Source of the DNA: Myxococcota bacterium
Lineage (GTDB): Bacteria; Myxococcota_A; Polyangia; Polyangiales; Polyangiaceae
Length of the DNA: 64,000 nucleotides
Reading direction: 5' to 3'
Assembly: GCA_963169915.1 (NCBI GenBank)
Contig: CAUJEM010000079.1
Span: forward strand, 62,001 to 126,000
The translations under genes were made by a program, and so were the position numbers. The notes under the pieces were generated by a model. It made no database searches, was not told where the DNA came from, and was given only the letters and a program-made list of their open reading frames with translations. Shown piece after piece: positions 47,005 to 56,887 of this stretch. Position 1 is the first letter of the stretch, and the number at the start of each line of letters is the position of its first letter.

Positions 47005-48522
47005 ATGCGACGCGCCCTCGGCATCCTCCTCGGCAGGCTCGCCGTAGGGCTGCTCACGGGGCTCTCGTCGGGTTGCCACGAGGAGGGCGCGCCGCGCCCG
47101 GCGCGCGGTGACGCGCGGCTCGAGCTCATCCTGCCCCAGGATCTCGCGACGCTCGACCCGCGCTACGCGACGCGCGGCCTCGACGTCAAGGTGACGCGAC
47201 TGTCGCACGCAGGCCTGACGCGCATCCACCCCGACACCCTCGAGCCCATCCCCGCCGCCGCCGAGTCCTGGCGCGCGCTGGACGATCGGACGCTCGAGCT
47301 GCGCCTGCGCCCTGGCGTGCGCTTCCAGAGCGGTCCACCGCTGCGCCCGGAGGACGTGTGCGCCACGCTCGCGGCGCTCGCCGACCCGCGCCTGCAGAGC
47401 CCACACCGCGCCGTCGCCAAAGACGTCGACGGCTGTGAGCCCCTCGGCGCCCACGCCGTGCGCCTGCACTGGAGCGCGCCCCGCGCCTCGCGCCTCGCCG
47501 ATCTCGAGCTGCCGCTGCTGCGCGCGGACGAGGCGCGCGCAGCGCCGAGGGTGGACGGACGGCTCGACGGCTTGGGGCCCTACGTCGTGACGCGGCGCCA
47601 GGGCGGGACCCTCTGGCTCGACCCCGCCGAGACCGGCCTCGATCCACGGCCGCGCCGAGGCCTGCGCCTACGCAGCGTCCGTGACGAGAACGCGCGTGCC
47701 CTGCTCGCCCTCTCGGGCCGCGCGGACGTGCTCCCGAACGCCTTGACGCCGGCGCTGATCCCGCCGCTGACGGAGCGCGGAGAGCTCTCGCTCGTCACCC
47801 GCCCCGGGGCCAACCTCACCTACCTCCTGCTGCACGACGAGCGACCCCCGTTCGAGACGCCACGCGCTCGGCGCGCCGTCGTCCAAGCCATCGACCGCTC
47901 CGCCATCGTCGCTCGGCTCTATGGCGGCTACGCGCAGGTCGCCGACTCTCTGCTCCCTCCCCAGCACTGGGCCGCCCTACGCCACCCGCCAAAGCTCCCC
48001 TTCGACCCCGCTCGAGCGCGCGAGGTGCTCGCCGATGCGCGTGGCGTCACCCTGCTCGTGTCCACCGACCGGCTGCGCTTGGTGACCGCGCGGGTGATCG
48101 CGCAGATGCTCGGGGACGCCGGCCTGCCCGTCGAGGTCGTCCCGCTCGATCTCGGCGCGCTGCTCGCGCGACTCGACCGGGGCGACTTCGATCTGGCGCT
48201 GCTCCAGTTCCCGGAGCTGACCGAGCCGCATTTGTTGTCCTGGTTTTTCCACGCGCAGGGCGTCCCCGGCGAGGGCGGCGAGGGGAGAAACCGCGCGCGC
48301 TTCCGCGACGCCGCCACCAGCCAGCTCCTGGAGCTCGCCGGGCGCACCATGGACCGTGAGGCGCGACGCCGCCTCTATGAGCGCGCCTTGCTCCAGCTCG
48401 ACGCCTGGATGCCCGTGGTGCCGCTCTGGCACGAGGACCAGCTCGCGCTGGTCTCCGCGCGGGCGCGCGGCTTCTCGCCCAGCGCCGAGGGGCGCTGGCT
48501 CGCGCTCGCGGCGCTCCCGTAG
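47005..48522 (+). CDS. ABC-transporter solute-binding lipoprotein, peptide/nickel type (SBP_bac_5)
   Basis: The 505-residue product begins MRRALGILLGRLAVGLLTGL and has lipobox SSGC near residue 24, so it is a lipoprotein. The family-5 binding fold shows LELILPQDLATLDPRYATRG, PIPAAAESWRALDDRTLELR and LRPGVRFQSGPPLRPEDVCA near residues 35-125. The second lobe includes LLHDERPPFETPRARRAVVQ, AIDRSAIVARLYGGY and the C-terminal RLYERALLQLDAWMPVVPLW. It would bind oligopeptides or similar solutes outside the membrane. No permease or ATPase gene is near, so it is an orphan that must serve a transporter encoded elsewhere or act as a sensor. Confidence 0.88.
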   Translation: MRRALGILLGRLAVGLLTGLSSGCHEEGAPRPARGDARLELILPQDLATLDPRYATRGLDVKVTRLSHAGLTRIHPDTLEPIPAAAESWRALDDRTLELRLRPGVRFQSGPPLRPEDVCATLAALADPRLQSPHRAVAKDVDGCEPLGAHAVRLHWSAPRASRLADLELPLLRADEARAAPRVDGRLDGLGPYVVTRRQGGTLWLDPAETGLDPRPRRGLRLRSVRDENARALLALSGRADVLPNALTPALIPPLTERGELSLVTRPGANLTYLLLHDERPPFETPRARRAVVQAIDRSAIVARLYGGYAQVADSLLPPQHWAALRHPPKLPFDPARAREVLADARGVTLLVSTDRLRLVTARVIAQMLGDAGLPVEVVPLDLGALLARLDRGDFDLALLQFPELTEPHLLSWFFHAQGVPGEGGEGRNRARFRDAATSQLLELAGRTMDREARRRLYERALLQLDAWMPVVPLWHEDQLALVSARARGFSPSAEGRWLALAALP

Positions 48523-48576
48523 CGGAAATGACGCCGCGCTTGCATCGAGCCCCGATCGGCGCAAGAACGCGGCTCC

Positions 48577-49107
48577 ATGCTCTCCGCATGGTGTCGTCGG
48601 ACGCTCGCCGTCGGCGTTGGTAGCGCGGCGCTGCTCCTCTCCGCAGCCGCCGCCGCCGACGAGCCGGTCGCGCCTGACGAGACGGATCCGGGAGCCTATC
48701 CACCAGCGTCGGCGCGCGCTCAGACCATCGCCACCGGCGCCCTCGTCGCTGGGGTCTGGTACGGCGGCGCCCTCGGAGCCTCCTACCTCTGGCCCGATGC
48801 CCCCGGCGCCTCCGAGCTCCGCATCCCCGTCGCTGGCCCGTGGATGGCGCTGGCAGACACGGGCTGCCCCGCGCGCGAGCCGAATTGCAGCACCTTCTTC
48901 GTCGTGCTGCGCGCCATCCTCACCACCATCGACGGAGTCGGACAGGTCGGTGGCCTCGCCGTCATCGCCGAGGGCCTCTTGCTGCCGACCGCGGACTCAG
49001 CCACCTCGACGCCCCGCCCCGCGGCCCGCGGCGCGGCGCGCGTCACCCCCGTCCCCTACGTCGCCGGACGCGACGGCGTCGGGCTCGGGCTCATCGGCGT
49101 CTTCTGA
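48577..49107 (+). CDS. Exported membrane protein of unknown function
   Basis: The 176-residue product has a signal peptide (about residues 1-27, ending AAAAADEP) and two weak hydrophobic segments (ATGALVAGVWYGGALGASYL near 48-68 and LRAILTTIDGVGQVGGLAVI near 108-128). A possible disulfide pair lies in DTGCPAREPNCSTFFV. The last 35 residues include a Pro-rich linker and VAGRDGVGLGLIGVF, resembling the final strand of an outer-membrane protein. I know similar proteins from myxobacterial genomes but no function. It lies 54 bases past the binding lipoprotein, and 142 bases before pyrG. Confidence 0.65.
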   Translation: MLSAWCRRTLAVGVGSAALLLSAAAAADEPVAPDETDPGAYPPASARAQTIATGALVAGVWYGGALGASYLWPDAPGASELRIPVAGPWMALADTGCPAREPNCSTFFVVLRAILTTIDGVGQVGGLAVIAEGLLLPTADSATSTPRPAARGAARVTPVPYVAGRDGVGLGLIGVF

Positions 49108-49225
49108 AGCTTGGCCGCGCGAGCGGCAGAGGTTCCCTGACGAGGGACGGCAGCGCTTGGCTTGTTGGACCGTACGGAGACCCCTTTCACATGATGCCGA
49201 TGCACCCCCTCCCCGCCCGTGGTAG

Positions 49226-50914
<1,689 letters not shown>

Positions 50915-50935
50915 GGCGGCCTCCGTCGCATGGGG

Positions 50936-50965
50936 TTGACGGGCGCGCGGTCCCTCCCGTAGCGT
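50936..50965 (+). promoter_or_regulatory. Possible promoter for the TPP riboswitch-tenA transcript
   Basis: TTGACG (50936-50941) and TAGCGT (50960-50965) are 18 bases apart. Transcription from about 50972 would start just before the riboswitch. The -10 element matches only three of six positions. Confidence 0.4.
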
Positions 50966-50975
50966 CCAGCCTCGC

Positions 50976-51063
50976 GAAGCTAGGGGTGCCCGGCGCCTTC
51001 GGACGGCGGGCTGAGACAGACCCTTGGAACCTGATCCGGTTCGTACCGGCGTAGGGAAGCTTC
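50976..51063 (+). ncRNA. TPP (thiamine pyrophosphate) riboswitch
   Basis: The conserved thi-box core is plain: GGGGTGCC, GGGCTGAGACAGACCCTT, GGAACCTGATCCGGTTCG and ACCGGCGTAGGGAAGC. The closing stem P1 pairs GAAGCT (50976-50981) with AGCTTC (51058-51063). Binding of thiamine pyrophosphate would lower expression of the following tenA. The 68 bases to the ATG contain a GCGCGC/GCGCGC segment that could hide or release the ribosome site AGGAG at about 51118, consistent with translational control. Confidence 0.95.
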
Positions 51064-51131
51064 TTGGACATCGGCGCGCTGCGCGCAGGATCCCTCCGGC
51101 TTCGCACCCTTCGAGCCCAGGAGTCCGCAGC

Positions 51132-51839
51132 ATGTCCACCTCGTCCAAGTCAGCGCCCTTCCCCGTCCCCCCGTTCGCGCGCGCGTGCATCGACGCCGCC
51201 GCGGGGGCATGGGGTGCCTCCTTCGGTCACCCCTTCATCGTGGCCCTCCGAGAGGGCAGCCTCGCCCCTGAGCGGTTCCGCTTCTACCAGATGCAAGACG
51301 CCCGCTACCTGGAGGCCTTCTCCGACGCCAGCGTCCTCATCTCCACGCGCTGTACCAGCCCGGCGGACAAGCTCTGGTTCATCGACGCCGCGCGCATCGC
51401 GCTGGTCACGGAGGGGGAGCTGCACGCGGGCTACGGCAAGACGCTCGGCTATGGGCCGACCGACATCGCCACGCTGGAGCTGACGCCCACCAACCGCGCC
51501 TACCAAGATCACATGATCTCCACGGCGCTGCGCGGCAGCTTGGTGGAGGCCGTCGCGGCCTTGACCCCTTGCCCCTGGCTCTACATCGACCTCGGGCAGC
51601 ACCTGCTGGAGACGCTCCGGACCATCCCCGACGGCCACCCGTACGCGGCCTGGCTCCGGATGTACAGCGACCCACAGTTCAACTCCTTCATGGAGCAGCT
51701 GCTCGAGCGCCTGCAGCGCTTCGCGGACGGCGCCGACGCAGCCGCTCGCGAGCGCGCCACGGTGGCCTTCGTCACCAGCGCACGCTACGAGTGGATGTTC
51801 TGGGATCAAGCCTGGACGAGCCAGGCTTGGCCGGTCTAG
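51132..51839 (+). CDS. tenA: TenA aminopyrimidine aminohydrolase (thiaminase II)
   Basis: The ATG at 51132 gives 235 residues, with AGGAG eight bases upstream. An earlier in-frame ATG would lie inside the riboswitch stem and is rejected. TenA hydrolyses aminopyrimidine breakdown products of thiamine so that the pyrimidine can be reused. The family pattern is present: SFGHPFIVALREGSLAPERF, RFYQMQDARYLEAFSDAS, and ALTPCPWLYIDLGQHL near residue 140-155, where the Cys corresponds to the usual catalytic residue. The end, YEWMFWDQAWTSQ, holds the expected Glu. Regulation by the riboswitch confirms a role in thiamine salvage. No other thiamine gene is near. Confidence 0.94.
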   Translation: MSTSSKSAPFPVPPFARACIDAAAGAWGASFGHPFIVALREGSLAPERFRFYQMQDARYLEAFSDASVLISTRCTSPADKLWFIDAARIALVTEGELHAGYGKTLGYGPTDIATLELTPTNRAYQDHMISTALRGSLVEAVAALTPCPWLYIDLGQHLLETLRTIPDGHPYAAWLRMYSDPQFNSFMEQLLERLQRFADGADAAARERATVAFVTSARYEWMFWDQAWTSQAWPV

Positions 51840-51937
51840 GCGCCGTCGCCGGCGCGCCCAGCCGGGTGGGGTCGTCCCCGCCCGGCGTCGCCCGCGAGGC
51901 CTCCAGGGGCCGCCGTCGCTGTGCTAGCCTCGGCTCG

Positions 51938-53191
51938 ATGAGAGCTTGGCTCAGCACCGTGTCGGCGGCCGTGATCTTGGTGGGGTGCGGCACGGCGCCG
52001 CTCGTCGACACCGCTCGCTTCGGAGATCTTCCCGCGCTCGAGCGCGGGCTCGCGGAGGAGGCTCGACGAGGGACGCTCGACGCCAGCCTCACCCAGGACG
52101 TCGCGGAGGCCGTCGCCGGGCGCGAGCTGCTGTCCGCGCAGGGTGAGGCTGCGCTGCGGCGCCTGAAGGCCACACGCGCCTGCGCCAAGCCGCTGATGCC
52201 CGTCCTGCGAGAGCTCTCGCGGGGCACGGATGACGCCGCCGCGGAGGCCGCGCTCATCCGGCTCGAGCTCGGTGACCTCTCCCACGCGCGCGCGCTCGAC
52301 GACTGGGAGCAGGCGGCTCATGGCGGGTTCCGGGCGGTCGCCGCCCGCGCCGCCGTGGCGCGCGAAGAGGACGCGCTCCGGCGCGAGTACTTCACGGACC
52401 CGGACGGTCGAGTCCGCCTCAACGCGCTGCGCGCGGCCTTCGAGGCGCGACAGAGCGCGGACCTCGACGACGTGCTCGAGGCCGCGCGGCTAGAGCCGGA
52501 CGCGCTCACGCGCACGGCCGCGCTCCGCGCCGCCGCCGCCATCGGGGGCGAGCGTCCCGTCCTCGCCTTCAAGGACTACTGGCCGTCGGCCTCCCCCGAG
52601 GTGAGGCTCGCCATCGTGGACGCCTGGGCCCTCCCCAGCGCCTTCGAGACGGGCGGCAAGCAGCAGCTCTTCAACGTCGCGGAGGCTACGACGGGGCTCC
52701 CGCAGGTCGCCGCCCTGGTCGCGCTTCAGCGCCACGGTGAGGCGAGCATCCAGGGGCTCTTGCTCGGCGCGGCGCGCAGCGGCAGCCGGGAAGAGCGCGG
52801 CCTGGCGCTCGCGGCGCTCCCCCTCACCGCCCCCGCCGTCGAGGCCCTGGAGCTCGCCAGCCGTGACGCGGAGCCCTCGCTCGCCATCCTCGCGCTGGAG
52901 CGCCTGGCGGCCGTGCCCGCCAAGCGCGCCGGCGCGCTCCGCGGCCTCGAGCAGCGCGCCGCGGGCCGTGAGGCCCCGAGCGCCGCGCGCCTCGCGCTCG
53001 CGCGGCTCGGAGTACGCAGCGTCACCGCCCAGCTCACGCGCCAGCTCTCGGACCCCAGCGCGGCGCTTCGACGCGACGCGGCACGAGGACTGCTGGCGCT
53101 GGGGCTCGTGGCGCAGACCGCGCCCGCCCTGGCCGACCGCGATCCCGGCGTCAGGACGGACGTCGCCTGCGCCGTGCTCCTGACGCGCTAA
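51938..53191 (+). CDS. HEAT-repeat lipoprotein
   Basis: The ATG at 51938 gives 417 residues beginning MRAWLSTVSAAVILVGCGTA, a signal peptide with lipobox LVGC. The rest is Ala/Leu/Arg-rich and built of helical pairs about 30 residues long, as in HEAT or PBS-lyase repeats. Examples are AAAEAALIRLELGDLSHARA, RVRLNALRAAFEARQSADLD, EERGLALAALPLTAPAVEAL and SAALRRDAARGLLALGLVAQ. It is probably a periplasmic-side scaffold. A longer frame opens inside tenA but only the chosen start gives a signal. The gene follows tenA by 98 bases and precedes the TRAP operon by 62. Function unknown. Confidence 0.8.
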   Translation: MRAWLSTVSAAVILVGCGTAPLVDTARFGDLPALERGLAEEARRGTLDASLTQDVAEAVAGRELLSAQGEAALRRLKATRACAKPLMPVLRELSRGTDDAAAEAALIRLELGDLSHARALDDWEQAAHGGFRAVAARAAVAREEDALRREYFTDPDGRVRLNALRAAFEARQSADLDDVLEAARLEPDALTRTAALRAAAAIGGERPVLAFKDYWPSASPEVRLAIVDAWALPSAFETGGKQQLFNVAEATTGLPQVAALVALQRHGEASIQGLLLGAARSGSREERGLALAALPLTAPAVEALELASRDAEPSLAILALERLAAVPAKRAGALRGLEQRAAGREAPSAARLALARLGVRSVTAQLTRQLSDPSAALRRDAARGLLALGLVAQTAPALADRDPGVRTDVACAVLLTR

Positions 53192-53253
53192 TCCGCCGCG
53201 CCAGCCGCGCCGGGGCTCCCGTCCGCGCCTCGAAGCTGATAAACCGACCGGTC

Positions 53254-54183
53254 ATGAAGTGGATGCGCAGCCTGGGTTCGGTGTTGCTGATGGGCGTGGC
53301 GAGCTTGAGCCTGTCCGGGTGTCTGAAGACGGTCTTGCTCAACGGCCAAATCAAGAGCACCCGCGAGGGCTCGAGCGCCGTCAACACCCTCCACGACTAC
53401 GAGATCGCGCGCTCGGTCGCCTTCGCTGGCATCGCCCAGATCGAGGGGATGCACCAGCTCGGGCCGAACAACACGGACGCGCTGTTCATGCTGACCCGGA
53501 GCTGGGGTGGCATCGCCTTCGGCTTCATCGAGGACGACTACGAGCGCGCGGTGGAGGCCGGGGACGAGGTCATGATCGCCTACCACCAGCAGCGCCTCCG
53601 CTCCGCCTTCGAACGCGCCAAGTTCTATGGCAATGAGCTGCTCGGGCACACGGCGGAGGGCTTCAAGGAAGCCACCAAGAACACCGAGACGCTGAAGGCC
53701 TGGCTCAAGGAGAACTTCACGGAGCCCGAGCAAGCGGAAGACCTGCTGTGGGCCGGGTTCGCCTGGGTCGGCTTCGTCAACTCCTCCAAAGAGGATCCCG
53801 CGGCCGTCGCGCAGCTCTACATCGGGGTCGCGCTGGTGGAGCGCTCGGTAGAGCTGGACGAGACCGCCGTCTACGCCACGGGGCACACCATCCTTGGCGC
53901 CTACCACGCCCGCACCGCTGGCGCCGAGCTGGAGGAGTCCAAGCAGCACTTCGACAAGGCGCTCGCCATCAACGGGGGGGGCTACCTCTCCACGCGGCTC
54001 AACCTGGCGCGCCTCTACTGCGTCAAGAGCGACAAGGCCAACTGGGAGAAGACCCTCCGCGAGGTCCTCGCCGCGGGAGACCCCCTCCCGCAGGCGCGGC
54101 TCCAGAACGTCATCGCGATGCGTCGAGCCCAGCGCTACCTCGGCAACAAGATCTGGCAGGAAGATTGCGGTTTCAGCGGATGA
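53254..54183 (+). CDS. tatT: TatT-type TRAP-transporter-associated lipoprotein
   Basis: The 309-residue lipoprotein begins MKWMRSLGSVLLMGVASLSL and has lipobox LSGC near residue 24. The mature part matches TatT (Treponema Tp0956 type), an alpha-helical, TPR-like trimer that associates with a TRAP binding protein and may channel hydrophobic ligands. Recognisable segments are STREGSSAVNTLHDYEIARS near residue 38, WGGIAFGFIEDDYERAVEAG, GELLGH-like and LARLYCVKSDKANWEKTL near residue 250. The gene directly precedes the binding-protein gene, as in known TatT systems. A 6-bp hairpin follows its stop. The assignment is supported by family layout and context. Confidence 0.85.
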   Translation: MKWMRSLGSVLLMGVASLSLSGCLKTVLLNGQIKSTREGSSAVNTLHDYEIARSVAFAGIAQIEGMHQLGPNNTDALFMLTRSWGGIAFGFIEDDYERAVEAGDEVMIAYHQQRLRSAFERAKFYGNELLGHTAEGFKEATKNTETLKAWLKENFTEPEQAEDLLWAGFAWVGFVNSSKEDPAAVAQLYIGVALVERSVELDETAVYATGHTILGAYHARTAGAELEESKQHFDKALAINGGGYLSTRLNLARLYCVKSDKANWEKTLREVLAAGDPLPQARLQNVIAMRRAQRYLGNKIWQEDCGFSG

Positions 54184-54189
54184 CGCAAA

Positions 54190-54204
54190 GCGCCATCGTG
54201 GCGC
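54190..54204 (+). terminator. Short hairpin after tatT
   Basis: GCGCCA and TGGCGC pair around TCG, six bases past the tatT stop. The stem is short and lacks a U-tract, so it may stabilise the mRNA end rather than terminate. Confidence 0.3.
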
Positions 54205-54361
54205 ATTGCAGCATCACGGGCCGTGGCTCTGACTCGCCCCCGAGGGTATTCTTCGCCCTGCGTGAGCAAGCTTTGGATGAAATCCTCGCTCGCTCCGTCT
54301 CACGCCTGACTCGTCTCTCATCGAGAGCCCACCCGTTTCGTCTTCTAGGAGGTTCCCCGTC

Positions 54362-55345
54362 ATGGTCCGTAAGCTGATCGTCCCGCTGCTCGCCGGCGCT
54401 TTCTTCCTCGTGGGAGCGCCAGAGGTGGCCCACGCCAAGACCACCCTCAAGATGGGGACGCTCGCGCCGAAGCGCAGCCCCTGGGGCAAGGTCTTCACGG
54501 CCTGGTCCAAGCACGTCTCACAGAAGACCAACGGGGAGCTCGAGATCGAGTGGCTGTGGAACGGCACCGCCGGTCCCGAGAAGGCCGTGGTCGGTAAGAT
54601 CAAGTCGGGACAGCTCACCGGCGCCGCCATCACCGCCGTGGGCCTCGCGGAGATCCACAAGCCGATCATCTCCTTGCAGATCCCCGGCGTCTTCAGCACC
54701 TGGGCGGACCTCGACGCGGCCCGTGAGAAGCTCCGGCCGGAGTTCGAGGCGGCCATCAACGCGGCCGGCTTCCACCTCGGTGGCTTCGGTGACGTGGGTC
54801 AAGCGCGGCTCATGTCCAAGGGCTACGCGGTCAGGGTCCCCGCGGATTTCAGGGGACGTCACCCGGGCGTCATCCAGGAGGACATCATCGGGCCGAAGGT
54901 CTACGAGGTCATCGGCGGGGTCACGCCGGTCCCCTCGGCGGTCACCACCTTCCTCCCGAAGCTGAACAGCGGCGCGGTGGACGCGCTCACCACGCCCTCA
55001 CTCGCGGCCGAGCAGCTCCAGTGGGCCTCGCGCTTGGATCACATCAACACGGCGACCACCGGCTTCGGGATCGGCGCGGTCGTGCTGAGCAAGAGCGTGA
55101 TGGATGGCCTCCCCGCGGATCAGCGTGAGCTGATGGTGGAGTCGGGGCGCAAGGCCGCCGCGGCGCTCACCAAGAGCATCCGCGCCGAGGACAGCGCCGC
55201 CTTTGGCCGCCTCAAGAAGAAGATGACCGCGCACGACCCCACGGACGCAGAGAAGGCCGAGTGGAAGGGCGTGTTCCGCCAGGCCTGTGAGCGACTGAAG
55301 GGCGCGCTGCCCGCGGACGTCCTGGCGAAGATCGGCGCCTGCTGA
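54362..55345 (+). CDS. dctP: TRAP transporter substrate-binding protein (DctP/TatP family)
   Basis: The 327-residue periplasmic protein has a signal peptide (about residues 1-25, ending VAHA) and a perfect AGGAGG nine bases upstream. The DctP fold starts TTLKMGTLAPKRSPWGKVFT near residue 27, then LEIEWLWNGTAGPEKAVVGK, TPVPSAVTTFLPKLNSGAVD and ALTTPSLAAEQLQWASRLDH near residue 215. The substrate-anchoring Arg usually found in the DLKGLKIR motif is not obvious: the matching DFRGRHPGV has Gly there. That agrees with TatP-like proteins having a different, possibly hydrophobic ligand. Expression is likely high, given the strong ribosome site and the terminator that follows. Confidence 0.92.
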   Translation: MVRKLIVPLLAGAFFLVGAPEVAHAKTTLKMGTLAPKRSPWGKVFTAWSKHVSQKTNGELEIEWLWNGTAGPEKAVVGKIKSGQLTGAAITAVGLAEIHKPIISLQIPGVFSTWADLDAAREKLRPEFEAAINAAGFHLGGFGDVGQARLMSKGYAVRVPADFRGRHPGVIQEDIIGPKVYEVIGGVTPVPSAVTTFLPKLNSGAVDALTTPSLAAEQLQWASRLDHINTATTGFGIGAVVLSKSVMDGLPADQRELMVESGRKAAAALTKSIRAEDSAAFGRLKKKMTAHDPTDAEKAEWKGVFRQACERLKGALPADVLAKIGAC

Positions 55346-55362
55346 GACCCAGGGCCCATCAC

Positions 55363-55402
55363 CGCGACGAGCCAGCTCTCCTGGGCTGGCTCGTCGCGTT
55401 TT
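55363..55402 (+). terminator. Intrinsic terminator between the binding-protein and permease genes
   Basis: CGCGACGAGCCAGC and GCTGGCTCGTCGCG form a perfect 14-bp stem with an 8-base loop, followed by TTTTGTG. It is the clearest rho-independent terminator of the window and begins 17 bases past the dctP stop, inside an otherwise cotranscribed TRAP locus. Confidence 0.92.
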
Positions 55403-55504
55403 GTGCCCTAGCGTGAGCCGGGCGGAGCGCTCCCGTCGAGCCCGCACCAAGAACGCCTCAGAAGGGGTGACGTCCGCTGCCGTAGGTTGGTAACCTGCGC
55501 CGCC

Positions 55505-56887
55505 ATGTCTGACGAGCCTGAGCGCCCCTCCCAGCCGCCCGCCAGCGCCGACTCTCCCACCACGGAAGGAGACTCCGTCGCAGTTCCCCCCTCACCCCAA
55601 GCCGCCGCACCCGAGCTGCCAGCCGCGGCCGCCCCGGAAGTGGAGGCGCCGCGCTCCGCGTCAGCCAGCGCCGTGACCCGTGGTGAGGGCGGAGCAGCAC
55701 CAGAGGACGAGCTGGAGCCTAGCGCTGCCGCTCAGGCCATCCCGGCGGATGAGGACGTCGCGGCCTCCTCGGCGGCTCCGGTCAGCGCCGCCGCGCCGGA
55801 GCCGCCACCGCTCCTGCCCAAGCAAGCCTGGGGCGCGCCGCTGGTGCGCATCGACGCGCTGTGGACTCGCTTCGAGATGGGGCTCGCCACGCTGGTCTTG
55901 CTGCTCGAGATCGCGGCGCTCAGCGTCTGGGTGGCCCTCAAGGGCCTCTCTACCGGCTGGGACGGGACCAACCGCGCCGGCCTGGCGTTCCGGGCGATCC
56001 TGGGCGCCACGGTCCTCGGCTCCATCGCCTGGGCCGCGCTGCGCAAGCAGCCGGAGCGCACCCGCAGCGGCGTCACCGCCGTCGCCGTGCTCCTGGGCTT
56101 CCTCGGCGCGCGCCTCTGGGCCAACACCGGCGCGACCTGGTCCTCCAACTTGCTCAACTGGTACCAGCAGGGCTCCTCACTCACGCTCTTTGGAGGGCTG
56201 CGCGGCGTCGGCACGCGGCTCACCATGCTGCTCACCCTGCTCGGCGGCTCGCTCGCCACCGCGGCCGGCAAGCACATCACCATCGATCTCGTGACGCGCT
56301 TCCTGAAGCCGAAGGCGCGCGTCGGGGTCGTGGTCTTCGGCTGGCTCGCCACCAGCATCATCTGCTTCTCGGCGAGCTGGGGCTTCCTCGATCACATCGC
56401 CATCGAGGACTTCGGCGCCACCAAGGACGCGGCGGCCGCGACGAAGATGAGCAAGATCACAGAAGATCTCGGGCAGGATCTCTTCATCGCTCGCAAGCAG
56501 CTCGGCCTCGACTTCAAGACCCTCCCGCACGTCCTCCAAGGGGAGCCCTACTCGGACTGGCTCGAGGCGTCCGAGTGGAACGCCTGGCTGGACGGCTCTG
56601 GCATGGCCGAGCGCTACGGCGCAGACAAGGTGGAAGAGCTGAAGATGCCGGCGGGGCAGAAGCGCGCGCCCATCGTCGTGGTGCCCGGCAAGGGCGAGCC
56701 GCGGGGTGAGCTCATCCACGCGGCCAACCTGATCTTCCCGATTGGGCTGTTCATCATCGCCATCCGGTTCTTGCTGCTCGCGCTGCTCACGCTGAGCGGG
56801 CACCGCAGCGTGGACCCCGAAGGTCATATGGAGCTGGGCATCAAGAAGCGCGTGGACGCCGACGGCAACCCGCTGGAGGCCGCATGA
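55505..56887 (+). CDS. dctQ: TRAP transporter small permease (DctQ) with long extensions
   Basis: The ATG at 55505 gives 460 residues, far more than the 160-200 of ordinary DctQ. Residues 1-115 are an Ala/Pro/Glu-rich, probably disordered cytoplasmic tail. Membrane helices follow: FEMGLATLVLLLEIAALSVW near residue 120, RAILGATVLGSIAWAALRKQ, GGSLATAAGKHITIDLVTRF near 250 (the DctQ signature), and RVGVVVFGWLATSIICFSAS. A soluble insert of about 120 residues (DFGATKDAAAATKM to PRGELIH) precedes the last helix LIFPIGLFIIAIRFLLLALL. It partners DctM in the membrane. It overlaps dctM by four bases (ATGA). Confidence 0.88.
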   Translation: MSDEPERPSQPPASADSPTTEGDSVAVPPSPQAAAPELPAAAAPEVEAPRSASASAVTRGEGGAAPEDELEPSAAAQAIPADEDVAASSAAPVSAAAPEPPPLLPKQAWGAPLVRIDALWTRFEMGLATLVLLLEIAALSVWVALKGLSTGWDGTNRAGLAFRAILGATVLGSIAWAALRKQPERTRSGVTAVAVLLGFLGARLWANTGATWSSNLLNWYQQGSSLTLFGGLRGVGTRLTMLLTLLGGSLATAAGKHITIDLVTRFLKPKARVGVVVFGWLATSIICFSASWGFLDHIAIEDFGATKDAAAATKMSKITEDLGQDLFIARKQLGLDFKTLPHVLQGEPYSDWLEASEWNAWLDGSGMAERYGADKVEELKMPAGQKRAPIVVVPGKGEPRGELIHAANLIFPIGLFIIAIRFLLLALLTLSGHRSVDPEGHMELGIKKRVDADGNPLEAA

